Shown: piece after piece, positions 35,888 through 48,234 of the stretch | How positions within the stretch are numbered: position 1 is the first letter of the stretch | How the letters are laid out: each line of letters opens with the position of its first letter | Assembly (NCBI GenBank): GCA_030765065.1 | Contig: CM060978.1 | Span: 215,903,498-215,967,497, forward strand | Direction of reading: 5' to 3' | Origin: Deroplatys truncata | Taxonomy: Eukaryota > Arthropoda > Insecta > Mantodea > Mantidae | DNA length: 64,000 bases | Notes under the pieces: model-generated | Seen by the model: only the letters and a program-made list of their open reading frames with translations | Told to the model about the DNA's origin: nothing | The model's database searches: none | Program-made: the position numbers and the translations under genes

Positions 35888-36998
35888 TAGCACTAACTTT
35901 AAGTACATACCATTACACACACCAGTGTACCATCTGTAGACAAGAATTCCCATTCAAACAATTCAAAGTGGTCGTGATATTACCCAAATTGTGAAGGATA
36001 CTTATGCTGAAGAAAACATCCTCTCTAGGGGCACTTGCAGTAGGTAGTAAATATCATACTCATTTGGCATGTTATAGTTTGACTTTTGGGTTAAACATCA
36101 TTTATAACAAACTATTTAAAGCCAAAGATAAACTTACGAAAACATAGTTTTTAAAAGCAGGTCTTCTACAGCTTCCATAGATCCCACAGCCCTTGCTTTG
36201 GATGTAGCTGCAATTCAGGGAAAAACATTTCAATTTTATGTAATAGGTATCCATAATTTTATAATACTTAAATGTTAACTGAGGAAAGAATTGGCTGTTC
36301 AACAAGAAAACTACAAGTTTCATGACATTTACTGGACCACTGTCTGCATAGTAAACTGAGCACAGATTTTCATAACTTAGTGTTCATCATACTCCTTCCC
36401 ATTAGTGAGTAGACAGCCATATGGTATACAATTAGCATCGTAGGTTATATTATGGAAGTGTTATCACTTTGCAATGACTCAGCTGTTCTGTTTTTCTAGC
36501 ATCTGTCCATCATGCCAAGCTGATTTGCACTTCCTCATATCTAGCATACTATTAATTTGCAGGCCTTGGAAATCAATGTTATTATCTTTTGTTTGTTTTA
36601 AATAAGACATGTATAATGGCTACACCCTTTTATTTATATAGAATGCAGATATCTTGTTCTTCTGCAATCAGCAGAGATCCCTTGGAATGTGTAGGGAATT
36701 AAGTATATAGAACAACTGATTTGAAAATAAAAATAATAAAAACAGTGGTTTAGAGAACCTTCATATCCTAAGTGACTCTCAATATCCATAGTAAGTAAGG
36801 ATTTATGAGAAGCAATATTAAATGTACACATGTTTATAAACACATTTATTTCTTAATAGTGTTACTGTGTTTGTTTGCTGATTACCTAGGTAGTAGGTTG
36901 GCTGTTAGAAAGGTACTAAATGGTATACAATAGATACTGTTCTATTCTTCAATAACTGTTTATTTTTTGCTTATATGGCAAAGATTCTGCTCTTTTTT
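35888..36998. other. AT-rich stretch without recognised feature
   Basis: Short frames only. No family resemblance. Confidence 0.45.
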
Positions 36999-37869
36999 AC
37001 TTTCTCTACTACGTATAGTAAGTAGGGGAAGTATTGCATTCCACCCAAAAATTCGATACCGAGATTTCACCGGAAATACATGTTTTGAGACCTCCTGAAT
37101 CCAAAAAAAGCATTTTTGGAAACATGTCCGTGTGTGTGTCTGTCTGTCTGTCTGTGTGTCTGTCTGTGTGTCTGTGAACAGCATAACTCAAAAACGAACA
37201 GTCGGATAAGCACCAAACTTGGTATTTAGGTTCAGTATCTTCCAGAGATGCGACACGAAGGTTTTCAAGAAAATCCCCCCACTCCAGACTACCCTTTACA
37301 TGGAAGATTTTTCGAAAATTTTAATTTTCTCAAAAATGGCTCTAACGATTTTGATGAAAATATCATATGTTTAAGATAATGTCATGAGAAATGAAATGTA
37401 TATCTCGAATTTTCTGGGAATGTCTCCAAACGTATTCTTCATTGTGAACGACTTTTGCATAACTGGTAAACCATAAGAGATAGACAAAATTTTACTACAC
37501 AAAAAATGTAGATCGCGTTAAAATACACAACTTATGTCATATACATTTCTTTTGTTGAGTGAACCGTTTTCGAGATATTGCTTGTTATTTCCTTAAATTT
37601 TCCAGTACTTATACTTTTTCTCAAATTCGTTATTCATTTTTTTTATGTCCTGGACATGCAAAGAGAATGGAATGCGCCACATAGCAACCAGCGTTAAAAT
37701 ATTTGACTATCGCTTAAAAGCTACCATATTTCCCTTGCATCTACAAGAAAATTACCAATAAGATTGACATCTCGATATCTCGATTAACATGAAGCATATG
37801 GAGAATAGGCTTTTGTAAAAATAGTGTGTACAAGAGTAGAGAAAGTCATGTGAGTGTAACACATCAGAT
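36999..37869 (+). mobile_element. Helentron-like element, copy 4
   Basis: Well-preserved isolated copy with the 12-bp inverted repeats, TGTC-type microsatellite and CATCAGAT end. Flanked by T-runs on both sides (CTTTTTT before, TTTTTTT after) and no longer duplication. Confidence 0.7.
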
Positions 37870-38469
37870 TTTTTTTCACTGAATCATTTCAGGAGAATTA
37901 TTCATGGTTTTGCTTGCATTCTAAACCATCATGATTATAATTATTAAAAGGAAAAGGGTACACTTTAATACCAATTTAATTCAAGCAGCATCCATCAAGA
38001 AGTTATTTCGAACCCTCAAAGAGGTAGAAGAATAATGGGCAGCTTATTAGGCAGATGCCAAAAAGATGAAGATAATGGCAACAGATAACACCAGCATCAT
38101 GTTGCATAACAAAGGTGAGTGGCTTCATTAGCATTGATCAATATTTTATTGTATATACACCGTAATGCTATTCATGTAATGTAATTGGAAAAATTTGTTG
38201 CTATTTATTCTCTGCCAAGTATAAATTCTTCTCCCTTAGATTCAAGACCAGTAGTCAGCAAAAATATATAACACTTTAAAATAAAAACTGCCATTAGGAC
38301 AAATATCAGCTAGTATATCACATATTCTTTTTCACTAATCATGTTGCAATGCTTGATTAACCCCAGCTATTCATTTATTTAGGTATCTATAAAAGATAGC
38401 TTATAAATGAAAGTAGCAATCATGACAATGCACATATAACTTGAGACCACAACTTTGTTACCTCTCATT
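37870..38469. other. AT-rich stretch without recognised feature
   Basis: No signal seen. Confidence 0.45.
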
Positions 38470-38600
38470 GAAGACTATGCTGGAGGGGAAAGGCTGCCTG
38501 GCTCTGAGAGCATGAGCTGTGGGTTCGATGCCTCTGTGTCACACAGGTTTCCCTCATCTCAACATGGCTTCTTCTTCTACTTTTCTCTGCCAGTAATGTG
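38470..38600 (+). repeat. Decayed tRNA-derived SINE head
   Basis: TGGCTCTGAGAGCATGAGC (A-box side) and GTGGGTTCGATGCCTC (B-box) in tRNA spacing. The remaining body down to about 38700 is uncertain. Confidence 0.5.
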
Positions 38601-39989
38601 CTTATCGCTTTAAAAAAATTATGCCCTGGTTAGGCAGGTCTGAGTGGAGAAACAAGGATTTTTGCTTACAGGATAGGTAAGCAGTAATGGAGATCTCTGT
38701 GTGTGGATAGGAAACTGGGTAAAGTGATAATGCACATGTACTGGATGAATATAAACTGTATCACACACTCCACAAGTGCCCCAGTTAAATATATTTCTGG
38801 TGAAGTTTCATTAATATTACTCACTGAAATTTTGTACTTTGCAGTACATGTCAGTCACAACCATAAATTACATGTCTTACTTTTATCATGTGATACTTTT
38901 TCAAATTAGATACATGCAATATTTCTCAACGCCTTTGCGAGTTATAATGAACTATGCTGGAATACACACTTCAGCACTTTATACTGTCCGTGAATATCTC
39001 TAGTTGACATAACTTTTGAGCGCAAACTTATTTCCTCAAAGTGAAGTGATCTCTGCATGATTTATATGATAACTGTGTAATATTCTTTTGGCATAAACTT
39101 CTTTCTTCAGAGTGATGTGGTATCTGTGTGCTTTAAATGATAACTGAGTGTTGAACAAGGGATTGCATTCTCTATATATACAAAAATACCCCATGCTTGA
39201 AGTAAATTTCACAACATTTTAGGTGTGGGTTTTTAATTACTCATTTTACTTAATGCTCATTAGTTTATTTACAGAGTCACATTGGTATTTTAATACGAGT
39301 TATGTCATACAGTGATTTCCCTCTTTCCCTCAAAATTTTGTCACCTCCTATGTCTCCTATATATCTTGGGACTCACACAAAAGGACAATGAAGATTTCCC
39401 CCTCTTCAAAACACAAAGGAGTTATGGTATCGTGGCTGCTGCAATCTAGCATCAATAAACCTAAATCATACTTTTTAAGGTTTCCTGAGGCTACAAAACC
39501 AGGAACATTTTAACACGGGTGAATATTGTACATGTGAATAACTCATAATTGTGGCTGTTCTTTAATATTTACATAACTCATACATATATCAAAATGGTTG
39601 CTGAGAAAAACTAAATATAAAACTAAACTAACTACATATAAAAATAAAGTTGGTAACAAAATTCGGTCTCAAGCTCATAATACAATACAATTCCTTTTCT
39701 TTCTTTCATTCTATCTATCATAAGGATAGGAATTAGGTACTTAATTCATCAACAAATAACACATATATAATGATACAAAGGCACTGCACTTACCTTCCCC
39801 TATTCTCTTATGCTGCCCTAATGTGGTGGCCAAGAGTTAAATTTAAGAAATCCAAAACCAAAATTCTCAGGTTCCAAAGAATGTTTTGCATTACATTAAG
39901 GGGCATACACTAATCCCTATTGTACTTCCAGAAATGCTAATAAGACACAGCAGCATTACCTATTTGGGTCATGACTGAGATCTTTATAG
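38601..39989. other. AT-rich stretch without recognised feature
   Basis: No coding or repeat signal identified. Confidence 0.45.
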
Positions 39990-40330
39990 CATTTCACTGG
40001 AATAAACACCTAACAAATCTGTCCAAAGATGGACGTTTAGATCTTGGGATAAAGAAAGTTATCGGACTTTCAAAAAGAAGACTGATATTCTGAGAATATG
40101 GGTTTTATTTGATAAAAAATTCACTATTACCTATCCAGTATGCATTGAATGGGAGAGGAGGATTAAACTGAGAAAAATTATGGCCTATATTGGCATACTG
40201 ATGGTTGTAACACTAAGCCAAAAATTGATGCTGGGCTATAAGTGAATGGCACCAAGCATCCATTTACCTTGGGTCAGTGTACCATAGCTTTCCAGGCTGA
40301 GATATTTGCTATAGTGGAAACAATTTAATG
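39990..40330 (+). pseudogene. LINE family B remnant, RNase H N-terminal half
   Basis: The frame AYTDGCNTKPKIDAGL, a stop, then TLGQCTIAFQAEIFAIVET matches the first half of the RNase H domain that ends ORF2 in I/Jockey/R1-type LINEs: catalytic Asp in YTDG and Glu in FQAEIFAI. It continues at 42060-42680 after later insertions. Confidence 0.7.
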
Positions 40331-40713
40331 GCAGTTCCAAGCATTCAAAGCAGCTGACTTTACACTAAACTGAAGTACTGCCAACCTTACAATGGGAATT
40401 ACTAGTTTCAAGTCAGTCAGTAAATCAAATCTTGTTTTGGAACAACACAATTTGATTAAATCACTTCCCAGGCAAAATATTGCATTGTATTGTATTATGA
40501 AAAATCGTGTTGTAAAAACAACAATTAAAAAGTGTGAAACACTTGCATAAGTACTAAAACTATTCCAAATAAAATGTATATGTAGAACACAATGGCAACC
40601 AAGGATTATTTGTTTTAAACTCAACAGATGACATCCTGCAAGATAATGCCTGTACCGCCAACATAACAGCTTCAATTAACACCAGCTGTGGCCATATCTT
40701 TATCATGCATATA
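40331..40713. other. Unrecognised insertion between RNase H halves
   Basis: About 380 bp that does not read as RNase H. It precedes the Tc1 element and may be an older insertion. No ends identified. Confidence 0.35.
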
Positions 40714-41953
40714 CACTATGTGATCAAAAGTATCCCCACAAACAAACGTTTCTCATCTTAGGTGCATTGTGCTGCCACCTACTGCCTGGTACTCATTATC
40801 TGCGACCTCAGTAGTCATTAGACATCGTGAAACAGCAGAACGGGACGCTCCATGGAACTCACGAACTTCGAACGTGGTCAGGTGATTGGATGTCACTTGT
40901 GTCAGAGGTCTGTACGCAAGATTTCCACACTCCTAAACATCCCTAGGTCCACTGTTTCTGATGTGATAGTGAAGTGGAAACGTGAAGGGACATGTACAGC
41001 ACAAAAGCGTACAGGCCGACCTCATCTGTTGACTGACAGAGACCACCAACATTTGAAGAGGGTCGTAAAGAGTAATAGGCAGACATCTATCCTGACCATC
41101 ACACAGGAATTCCAAAATGCATCAGGATCCACTCCAAGTACTATGACAGTTAGGCATGAGGTGAGAAACCTTGGATTCCATGGTCAAGCGGCTGCTCATA
41201 AGCTACAGATCACGCAGGAAAATGCCAAACGACGCCTCGCTTGGTGTAAGGAGCGTCATCATTACATGATTGAACAGTGGTAAAACGTATGGAGTGACGA
41301 ATCACGGTACACAATGTGGCGATCCGATGGCAGGGTGTGGGTATGGCGAATGCCCGGTGAACATCATCTGCCAGCATGTGTAGTGCCAACAGTGAAATTC
41401 AGAGGTGGTGGTGTTATGGTGTGATCGTGTTTTTCCTGGAGGGTGCTTGCACCCCTTGTTGTTTTGCATGGCACGATCACAGCGCAGACCTACATTGATA
41501 CTATTTTAAGCACCTTCTTGCTTCCCACTGTTGAAGAGCAATTTGGGGATGACGATTGCATCTTTCAACACGATCGAGCACCTGTTCATACTGCACAGGC
41601 TGTGGCGGAGTGGTTACATGACAATAACATCCCTGTAATGGACTGGCCTGCACAGAGTCCTGACTTGAATCCTATAGAACACCTTTGGCATGTTTTGGAA
41701 TGCCGACTTTGTGCCAGGCCTCACTGACCTACATTGATACCTCTCCTCAGTTCCCCACTCTGTGAAGAATGGGCTGCCATTCCCCAAGAAACCTTTCAGC
41801 ACCTGATTGAAAGTATGCCTGCGAGAGTGAACACTGTCATCAAGGCTAAGGGTGGGCCAACACCATATTGACTTCCAGCATTACCGATGGAGGGCGCCAC
41901 GAACTTGTACGTCATTTTCATTCAGTTGTCGGGATACTTTTGATCATGTAGTG
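40714..41953 (+). mobile_element. Tc1-like transposon, nearly intact
   Basis: Terminal inverted repeats CACTATGTGATCAAAAGTAT and the complement of ATACTTTTGATCATGTAGTG are flanked by TA at 40712-40713 and 41954-41955. Length is 1240 bp, with a single long transposase frame inside. It is clearly younger than the LINE it interrupts. Confidence 0.92.
40852..41871 (+). pseudogene. Tc1-like transposase, one frame with three stops
   Basis: A single 339-codon frame, close to the usual Tc1 size of about 340 residues. N-terminal paired-like HTH: MELTNFERGQVIGCHLCQRS, RKISTLLNIPRSTVSDVI and a KRTGRP hook. Catalytic Asp 1 lies in VWSDESRYT, Asp 2 in IFQHDRAPVHTA, and Glu in SPDLNPIEHLWHVLE, with 34 residues between Asp 2 and Glu (DD34E). 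The C-terminus reads IESMPARVNTVIKAKGG. No frameshift is seen. Inactivation is by in-frame stops at 41281 (TAA), 41422 (TGA) and 41725 (TGA), each explainable by one C-to-T or G-to-A change. Confidence 0.9.
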
Positions 41954-42059
41954 TATTTAAGGAGCAGTTGCTGGTATTGATGTGAATTGAACAAAAGATT
42001 GTCATCAAAAGTAACCAGAGAGCACTATAATGCAGAAAATATGTAAGTTCTTTTGATTA

Positions 42060-42680
42060 ATTCCAAGGGCTTGCATTATATATCTTGGCTAGTTTCTGAG
42101 AGAGCATTAAGAAGGTTTACAAGGTTAGGCGAATTCTTACACTGTCTGATAGACAAGTTAGCCTGAAGGCTTTTGAAGGTTTCTTGATTATGTCCAAGCT
42201 GGTCTAGGAATGCCTACAGGCCCTCATGATATTGACTGAATACAAACCAGTTTATCTGGAATGGGTGCCAGGACAAGTAAGGATTCTAGGCAATGAAATA
42301 GCAGGCAAGGCTGCCAAGAAAGAAACTGAGATCTCATTTACTGCATCTAAACAAGTGCTGGGACTATCTTTAACACGATTAAGCTGTGGTATACTGTGGA
42401 AACATGTAGGATACTGGAATTCTATAGAGGATTTCAGGCACTCTGTAGCTCTTGTGCAAGAGATTTAATAAAGGCAGATTGTAGGAATTGCTAAAGCTGA
42501 GTAGGAAGAAGTCTCATGGGCTATAGGATTCCTCAAAGGACACCTGTACGATATAGAACAGTATAGATACCAACATACTTGCATGAAGTGTCAGCAAGAG
42601 GGAAGAATTGCTTGTTCATCTAATGTGCAAGTGTTACATTCTTGCTTATCACGACTCCCATTTTTGGGGAACAACTTCCA
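42060..42680 (+). pseudogene. LINE family B remnant, RNase H C-terminal half and tail
   Basis: The frame resumes with TLSDRQVSLKAFEGFL (the catalytic SDS block, here SDR), then SKLV, a stop, ECLQALMILTEYKPVYLEWV and PGQVRILGNEIAGKAAKKE, where the usual WVPGH.GI.GNE.AD.LAK pattern has lost His and the AD pair. Later words GFLKGHLYDIEQYRYQH and TCMKCQQEGRIACSS correspond to the GHCRL.RHL and CxxC region at the LINE ORF2 C-terminus. Several stops are present. It was split from 39990-40330 by the Tc1 element and another insertion. Confidence 0.7.
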
Positions 42681-44264
42681 AGGGAAAGCACAATAAGATA
42701 TCTGAAATGGTTTCAATATAAGGTAGTTTGGATGACCTCCCCTCCCCCCAAGCAATTAACTAATTTAAATTCAACACTACCTGGCCATTCTATTTGTTTC
42801 ACATTGGTTATTGTGTGACTTCCACATCTGGTGTTGCAGTGCAACAGTAAACATTTTAAAATTACAGTTTGACATGAAGAACAAAGCGAGTATGGAAGTG
42901 AAATGTAACATGAATGGATGATCATTTAGTAGTAAGTTCATGTTAATTGGTTAAAGCAAAAACTTTTATAGGGTACATGTTTCCTTAAGGATTTTGAGGA
43001 GCAACATATATACCTATATTATCATCAGGATATACAATACCAATTTGTGTCAAATTAAAATGTGTTGCCAGGTACTATCAATGATGTATAAAGATCTGTA
43101 TGAAAAGTGGAGAAACTTCAAACTCAACTCACTTCTATAAAAGATTATTATTTTAACAGTTTTATTGTTGGTGTAAATTCACCTAAAAGTAGCTCGCACT
43201 ATAATATTTAGCTCATTATTATATTTTTATAGCCTGTATTAGTTGAGTTTGTTGTTCTACCTGAAAAAATGTCTAGATAATACCTAGTTTCCAATGTTGA
43301 GTGATGTCACCTGAGAACATACAAATTTGCTTCAAATTGGGCAGACAATTTAGGTAACCTTAGAGTATACTACAGTGATTGGCGGCTAAGACAATGAACA
43401 CAATGATTTTGAACTAATCAAGCAAACGAACTCAGAAAATGTCTTAATTTATTCAGCATTCACCTCAAAAAGTTAGATAAATGGCTCAAGAAAACCGCTC
43501 AACTAATTTATTTGAGCCAATAAAGAACAGATTTTGTGCTCACTATTAAAAAATTAAATAGAAAATTTATGGGGGCGGGGCTCATGGTTCTCAAAACAGG
43601 CAAAGCACTAAAAAGTGTGTGGTAGGTAAATTAATCTTGATTTTTACCCAGATTTTTGCACCTTACAACATTCCTAATTAGTATTTTGAATAGAATATAG
43701 CACAAGTGAAAGGTGAATTGAATCAGTGCTTCAGTTCCTTAGAGGAAACCTTACTGAATTATTGCCATTAGTCATATTCCAATATGGAATAAAAGCCCTA
43801 ATAAGCAGTGCTGATTATGGTTTTCTCTGGCCCATGAAAGCACTTGACCCAATTAGTCCTATGAACAATTCACTCTTATTTACCCTATATTTGCTTTTCT
43901 GAATCTATTACTTGCATCAGTGAAGCAACTGAGCTAGTTTATACGGACTCAAATTGCTCCTTCTACTTCACAGTTCTGATTTTGACTTTTCTGTTAATTA
44001 TAAAATTTGTCAAATTTTTAATTTATATTATTTCAGTTACTATAAGAGGATTTGTAGTACATCACAAGCAAGAACTTTTTTTTTTCATTCTTTTTCATCA
44101 TATATTTGAAGAGAGAATTTGTAACAAAATGCATTCAATATTACCTATAGATTTCATATCTAACTGAAACTTGTACTCATAGCATGCATAGAGCTTAAAT
44201 AAGCCATTAACTACCAAAGCTTACTTCTCTTTGTCTACTGTATAACTTTTAATTTAACAAGTAT
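42681..44264. other. AT-rich stretch without recognised feature
   Basis: No family resemblance. A small perfect palindrome TATTCCA-ATA-TGGAATA lies near 43775. Confidence 0.45.
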
Positions 44265-44558
44265 TTGTTTTTCAGAATATGGATGGATGTATTAGGTGAC
44301 TGCAATTTTACTTTACTGACCATGGCTGGACTAGAAGTATCAGGTGGTTTCAATTCATGCCATCTCACTAGCCACAGAACCCATATAATTGACATCACAG
44401 TTGCCTTGGCAGCAATCCAGCTAACTGGGCCTGCTAAGTGCATGCTTCAAAGTCTACAAGGTATATCCCTGCACCCTCTGTACAACTCTTCTGTGGTGAA
44501 CCCTAAATATATAAGAGAATCAGCTCTTCAATTCATGCATTATCATGGTTGGTTGTAG
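44265..44558 (+). CDS. Candidate exon-like ORF of unknown identity
   Basis: An open frame of 97 codons follows a strong splice-acceptor-like tract (TATTTGTTTTTCAG at about 44262-44275), and its base composition is clearly more balanced than its flanks. The peptide (WMDVLGDCNFTLLTMAGLEV, later HRTHIIDITVALAAIQLTGP) has no family match I can name. GDCNF and THIID faintly recall LINE endonuclease words, so an old LINE fragment is an alternative. No initiator context or downstream splice donor can be defended. Confidence 0.2.
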   Translation: MFFRIWMDVLGDCNFTLLTMAGLEVSGGFNSCHLTSHRTHIIDITVALAAIQLTGPAKCMLQSLQGISLHPLYNSSVVNPKYIRESALQFMHYHGWL

Positions 44559-44869
44559 TATCATATATGAAATTTTTTCACAGGTAAATGTTTGGTGAAG
44601 ATATGTATCAGACATGGCCTTCTCATTAGGTTCACCCCTTGTTACTCAACAGATTTTCCCAATTAGTGTATTGCTTAGAGTAAAATCAGGAAAGATATTG
44701 CCGGTGTTTCAGCTTCTGTGAGTTAGAACATAAAGAAACTATAGCTTCTTAAGCCAGTTGGAATACCTAACTGTATAGCCGCATTGTGGGCTCATTCTAC
44801 AGAATGAACCTTCAGAGGCCTTTAAAATACACTTAGGTAGCAGACACATGTTTAGAGGTATAGGGAAAG

Positions 44870-45570
44870 ATGTCTATCCCTCCCAAAGCTCTAGCTTTAT
44901 ATGTCTATTGCTTGCAATTTTTCTTATACACTAAGAGTCTTTTAGCTCTATCATTTCCATTATACATATCACCATTTATATTTCCCCACTGCTTACCTCA
45001 CATTTTAATCCTTCTACATTCCAAAACATTACTTTTAGCTGCTTCCCTATCTTGAATTTTATCTTTTGACAAATTTAAATTTCTGTCTTCTTTCTAACAT
45101 CTTGTTTCTCTTGGGCTTGTTGCTCCTTTTCCCTCCCTTTCTCCCCTCATTTATATTGAACTTCACTGTTCCACGAACATTATTTTATATCCTTTCCTTT
45201 TTTCAACTTCTTGTGCTTCGTTTATCTCTCTCTCTCCCTTATAGTTTGATCTAATTTGGCTCCACTGACACATTTCACAATCTCTGAGTAACAGTTTGTT
45301 GCTCTCTCCATTAACTCCCCTCTACTTTCTTCTCATTCCTCCTTCAAGCCCAGCCTAGGTATTGACACCCTCTCATCCAGCTGATGCTTCCTCTTGTCCA
45401 TCAGTGTATTGACTCCCTCTCTCCAATAACTCATTGGTATATCTTTCAACATCTTCAATACTTGATTCAGTTTTCTATACCTCCGATTATTAGTAAATTG
45501 CCATTACCATTGCTAGCAAAATTTGTGTTGTTACCATTAGCATACTTGTTTTCCTCTTCATTTTTGTCTT
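44870..45570 (-). pseudogene. Probable LINE 5' region: ORF start and endonuclease beginning
   Basis: The plus strand is strongly pyrimidine-rich here, hence purine-rich on the minus strand, as in LINE coding strands. Minus-strand translation shows a charged region (EREREINEAQEVEKRKGYK) and then, near 44990-45020, VMFWNVEGLKCEV, which resembles the start of an apurinic-type endonuclease domain (..W.NV.GL...). The frame is broken. It could belong to family A, whose preserved copies lack the 5' end, but that is inference. Confidence 0.4.
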
Positions 45571-45822
45571 CTTAAAGCTTTCTATCCTTATGTGATATAC
45601 TTGCAATTCCATTCCCATCTTCATACTTTTGCTGAGCACTATATTAACACATCCACTCCCTATCATGGTAACGCCACTCAGGAAAAAAAATACAAAAAGT
45701 GCTACAGAATTTTTTAGTACTGTGAACAATAAAACCATATCAATTACTTTTCAGGAGATATCACAGATTCAGATAGCTAAAAGAAACAATCACTGTCAAA
45801 AACCCTTAAATTTTGCTATATA

Positions 45823-47016
45823 CGAGGGACATTCCATATTGATTTACACTTTTTTTTTTCACCCACTCTGTACCTCTATGCCTTGACAGATACATCCACT
45901 TTTTCAACATAGTCTCCATTAAACCACCAAAATTATGCCACAATGTGGCAACTTCTCTATGCCTTCCTCTAACAGCTTTTTTGTAGTCTGTCACACCCAC
46001 ATCAGAAAGGCTGCCTGCAGTTCCTGGAATTAAGTCAGGAAGTGGGTGTGGCAGCATCTGTAATCCCATCTTAGCAATGGAGGATTGTGGTTGCCCGTAC
46101 TTTTGTGGGGACGAGCATTTTGCTTGCAGGAGCACAATTTCTGCACATTTTTCTGGCCATTTCTTTTGAATAGTACAATAGAAGCTCTGAAGAGGCACCA
46201 CATATGCCTTGTTGTTAATGATGGTCTCTGCTTCCAGCCAGTCAATGAGGATAATTCCATCCTTGTCCAAAAAGACTGTGGTCATACATTTGCCTACTAG
46301 GGAGCTGTACAGAACTTCTTTGGTGGGAGGCTGACTTTATGCTTCCACAGCATTGATTGGGTTTTGGTCTCCAGCTTATGGTAGTGAGCCAAGTGTCGTC
46401 ACCAGTCATGAGTTGGGCAATGAAGGAGATCACTGAACACATCCTTGCGCAGTAGTCTTTGTGCTGTATTTAGGGTTGGGAAGCCACCTGGCAAACACCT
46501 TCCCTATTTTAAAGTGTTTGTGCACTATGTAGTGCAAAGTGATACTGGCAAATCCTGCAGCTGCTTACAGTGCCAAGAACTTGATGTATCTGTTCTCCTT
46601 ATTATGCCACTCCACTCTTGAAATGTTGACTGGCATTGTCACAGTCACTGGTTCCTTTCTCCATTGACATGTGGCCACGTTTCCAGCCATCCACTGAGGT
46701 GTATATGGTTTTTCATGACAGCGCACTCTCTCCACACACTGCCACCAATTACCTGTTAATATTTGCAGTGTTTACACCCTCCTTCCACAGAAACTACACC
46801 ATCTAGTGCTGTCCTTGATGATCACACTCAATGTTGTCTGCTCACATAACGACAGCAGTTGGAGAAGTGTGCTTTACTTTGCAGGGTTTACACTTCTCTG
46901 TATCATCCTGCCACCTGTGGCCAGACAAAAGTCTACATACTTGTAACTGTAATGATTAGTCAAATGGCAAACCATGAATGATAAGATAAAATAAAGTGTA
47001 AATGGAATGCCCCTCA
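45823..47016 (-). mobile_element. Mariner element, decayed, complete ends
   Basis: Inverted repeats CGAGGGACATTCCATATTGA on the left and the complement of GTGTAAATGGAATGCCCCTCA on the right are flanked by TA. Length is 1194 bp, near the usual 1.3 kb for mariner. The transposase runs on the minus strand up to the left repeat. Confidence 0.85.
45830..46960 (-). pseudogene. Mariner transposase pseudogene
   Basis: Minus-strand blocks in order: QLMTGDDTWLTTISWRPKPN holds the first catalytic Asp region (GDE.W in active relatives). Next MTTVFLDKDGIILIDWLEAE, the typical mariner FWD..G...IDYL motif. The second Asp region is damaged (QAKCSSPQKYGQ in one frame, NARPHKSTGNHNPPLL in the neighbouring one). 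LPHPLPDLIPGTAG replaces the PYSPDLAPSD block, so the third Asp environment is mutated. The N-terminal third is barely readable. Frameshifts and missing motifs show that it is inactive. Confidence 0.8.
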
Positions 47017-47018
47017 TA

Positions 47019-48234
47019 TTAATGGAATGAAAGTGTGTTATAATAATTTACGCCATGTTGAAATAATGCTACAGTTAGCATTCCTGAGGTATGAAGTTGA
47101 AGTGTACTAGCCAAGGTTACTGCAGTGACAATCGCTATATCTGGGTGTATGATTTTGTTACTACTTAAGCATTTTTTGTTTTATTTTGTACTACTGGTGT
47201 ACTTACTACTGATCCAAAACAAATTAATTTTAATAAAAAAAAGAATACAACATATCAAATAAAGATGTTTTGATATACCACATAAATATGAAGAAGTTTG
47301 ATTTCAGGTTTAGGAAATTTCTACATAATATATCCTGTATTTCTTTGATATGACATTTACTGGCACAAATATGAACATTTGTAAACTTTAGGATATAATA
47401 TTTATTTATTGGTGTCTTTCCTCTGTGGAGAAGATCATAGTGAAACTAAAGAATCATCCATAATATTATTTAAATGTTTCACGAGATGTTGTCCAACCAA
47501 AGGATTAAAGTACTAAACTACATTTATGGTAGTTTAATAGTAAAATTTATAGTAAACATCTTTGATTATATGGATGTTGACAAAACACAAGTCTCTTACA
47601 TTTCCCATCCACCTTACCGGAAGTTATACTTATTTGGACAGTTTATTTTAATCTACTCCACCACTTCAGTTCAAGTAAACAGGCTAACCCTGTTTTGGAG
47701 GGAGGTAGATATCATGCTCCAGGTTCAATTCTTGCCATCTTTATATTGAGATTAATTACTTTGTAATTTTTCCCCTTAGGGAGTATTTGAAACACAAACT
47801 CTTTCACATCACCAAATGAATTAATTAAATCAAGTAATATGAGATGAAATTCCTGAAATACCAGCTTGCAAGCATGTGTATAATGAAACATTGCTCCATG
47901 GCTGCATGAGCACTCAATCAGGATGGAGGACATTTGAAACAGGTAATTTTAAAAAAATAATTATTTTATAAATTTCTTAAAATGTCAGGCATTCAGCTCT
48001 CATTCATTACAACTGGAATAAACTTCATGTATATTGAAAAAAAAACGAAAAAAAAAACAGTACAAGTTTCAACATGGCAAAAGAGCCTTCACCCTACTCA
48101 TTTTATCTGCACTATACATATACTGCAGATACTAATAAACTACAACAAAGGATGGTATAAGATGCTGTTGCAGGCTGTATTCCTAACAGGCAAATTATGT
48201 AATGAAAGATATCTGAATTAAATGTTATGTTTTA
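47019..48234. other. AT-rich stretch, possible SINE trace
   Basis: A B-box-like CCAGGTTCAATTCTTGCC at about 47719-47736 may be a SINE relic. The rest shows nothing recognisable. Confidence 0.35.
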
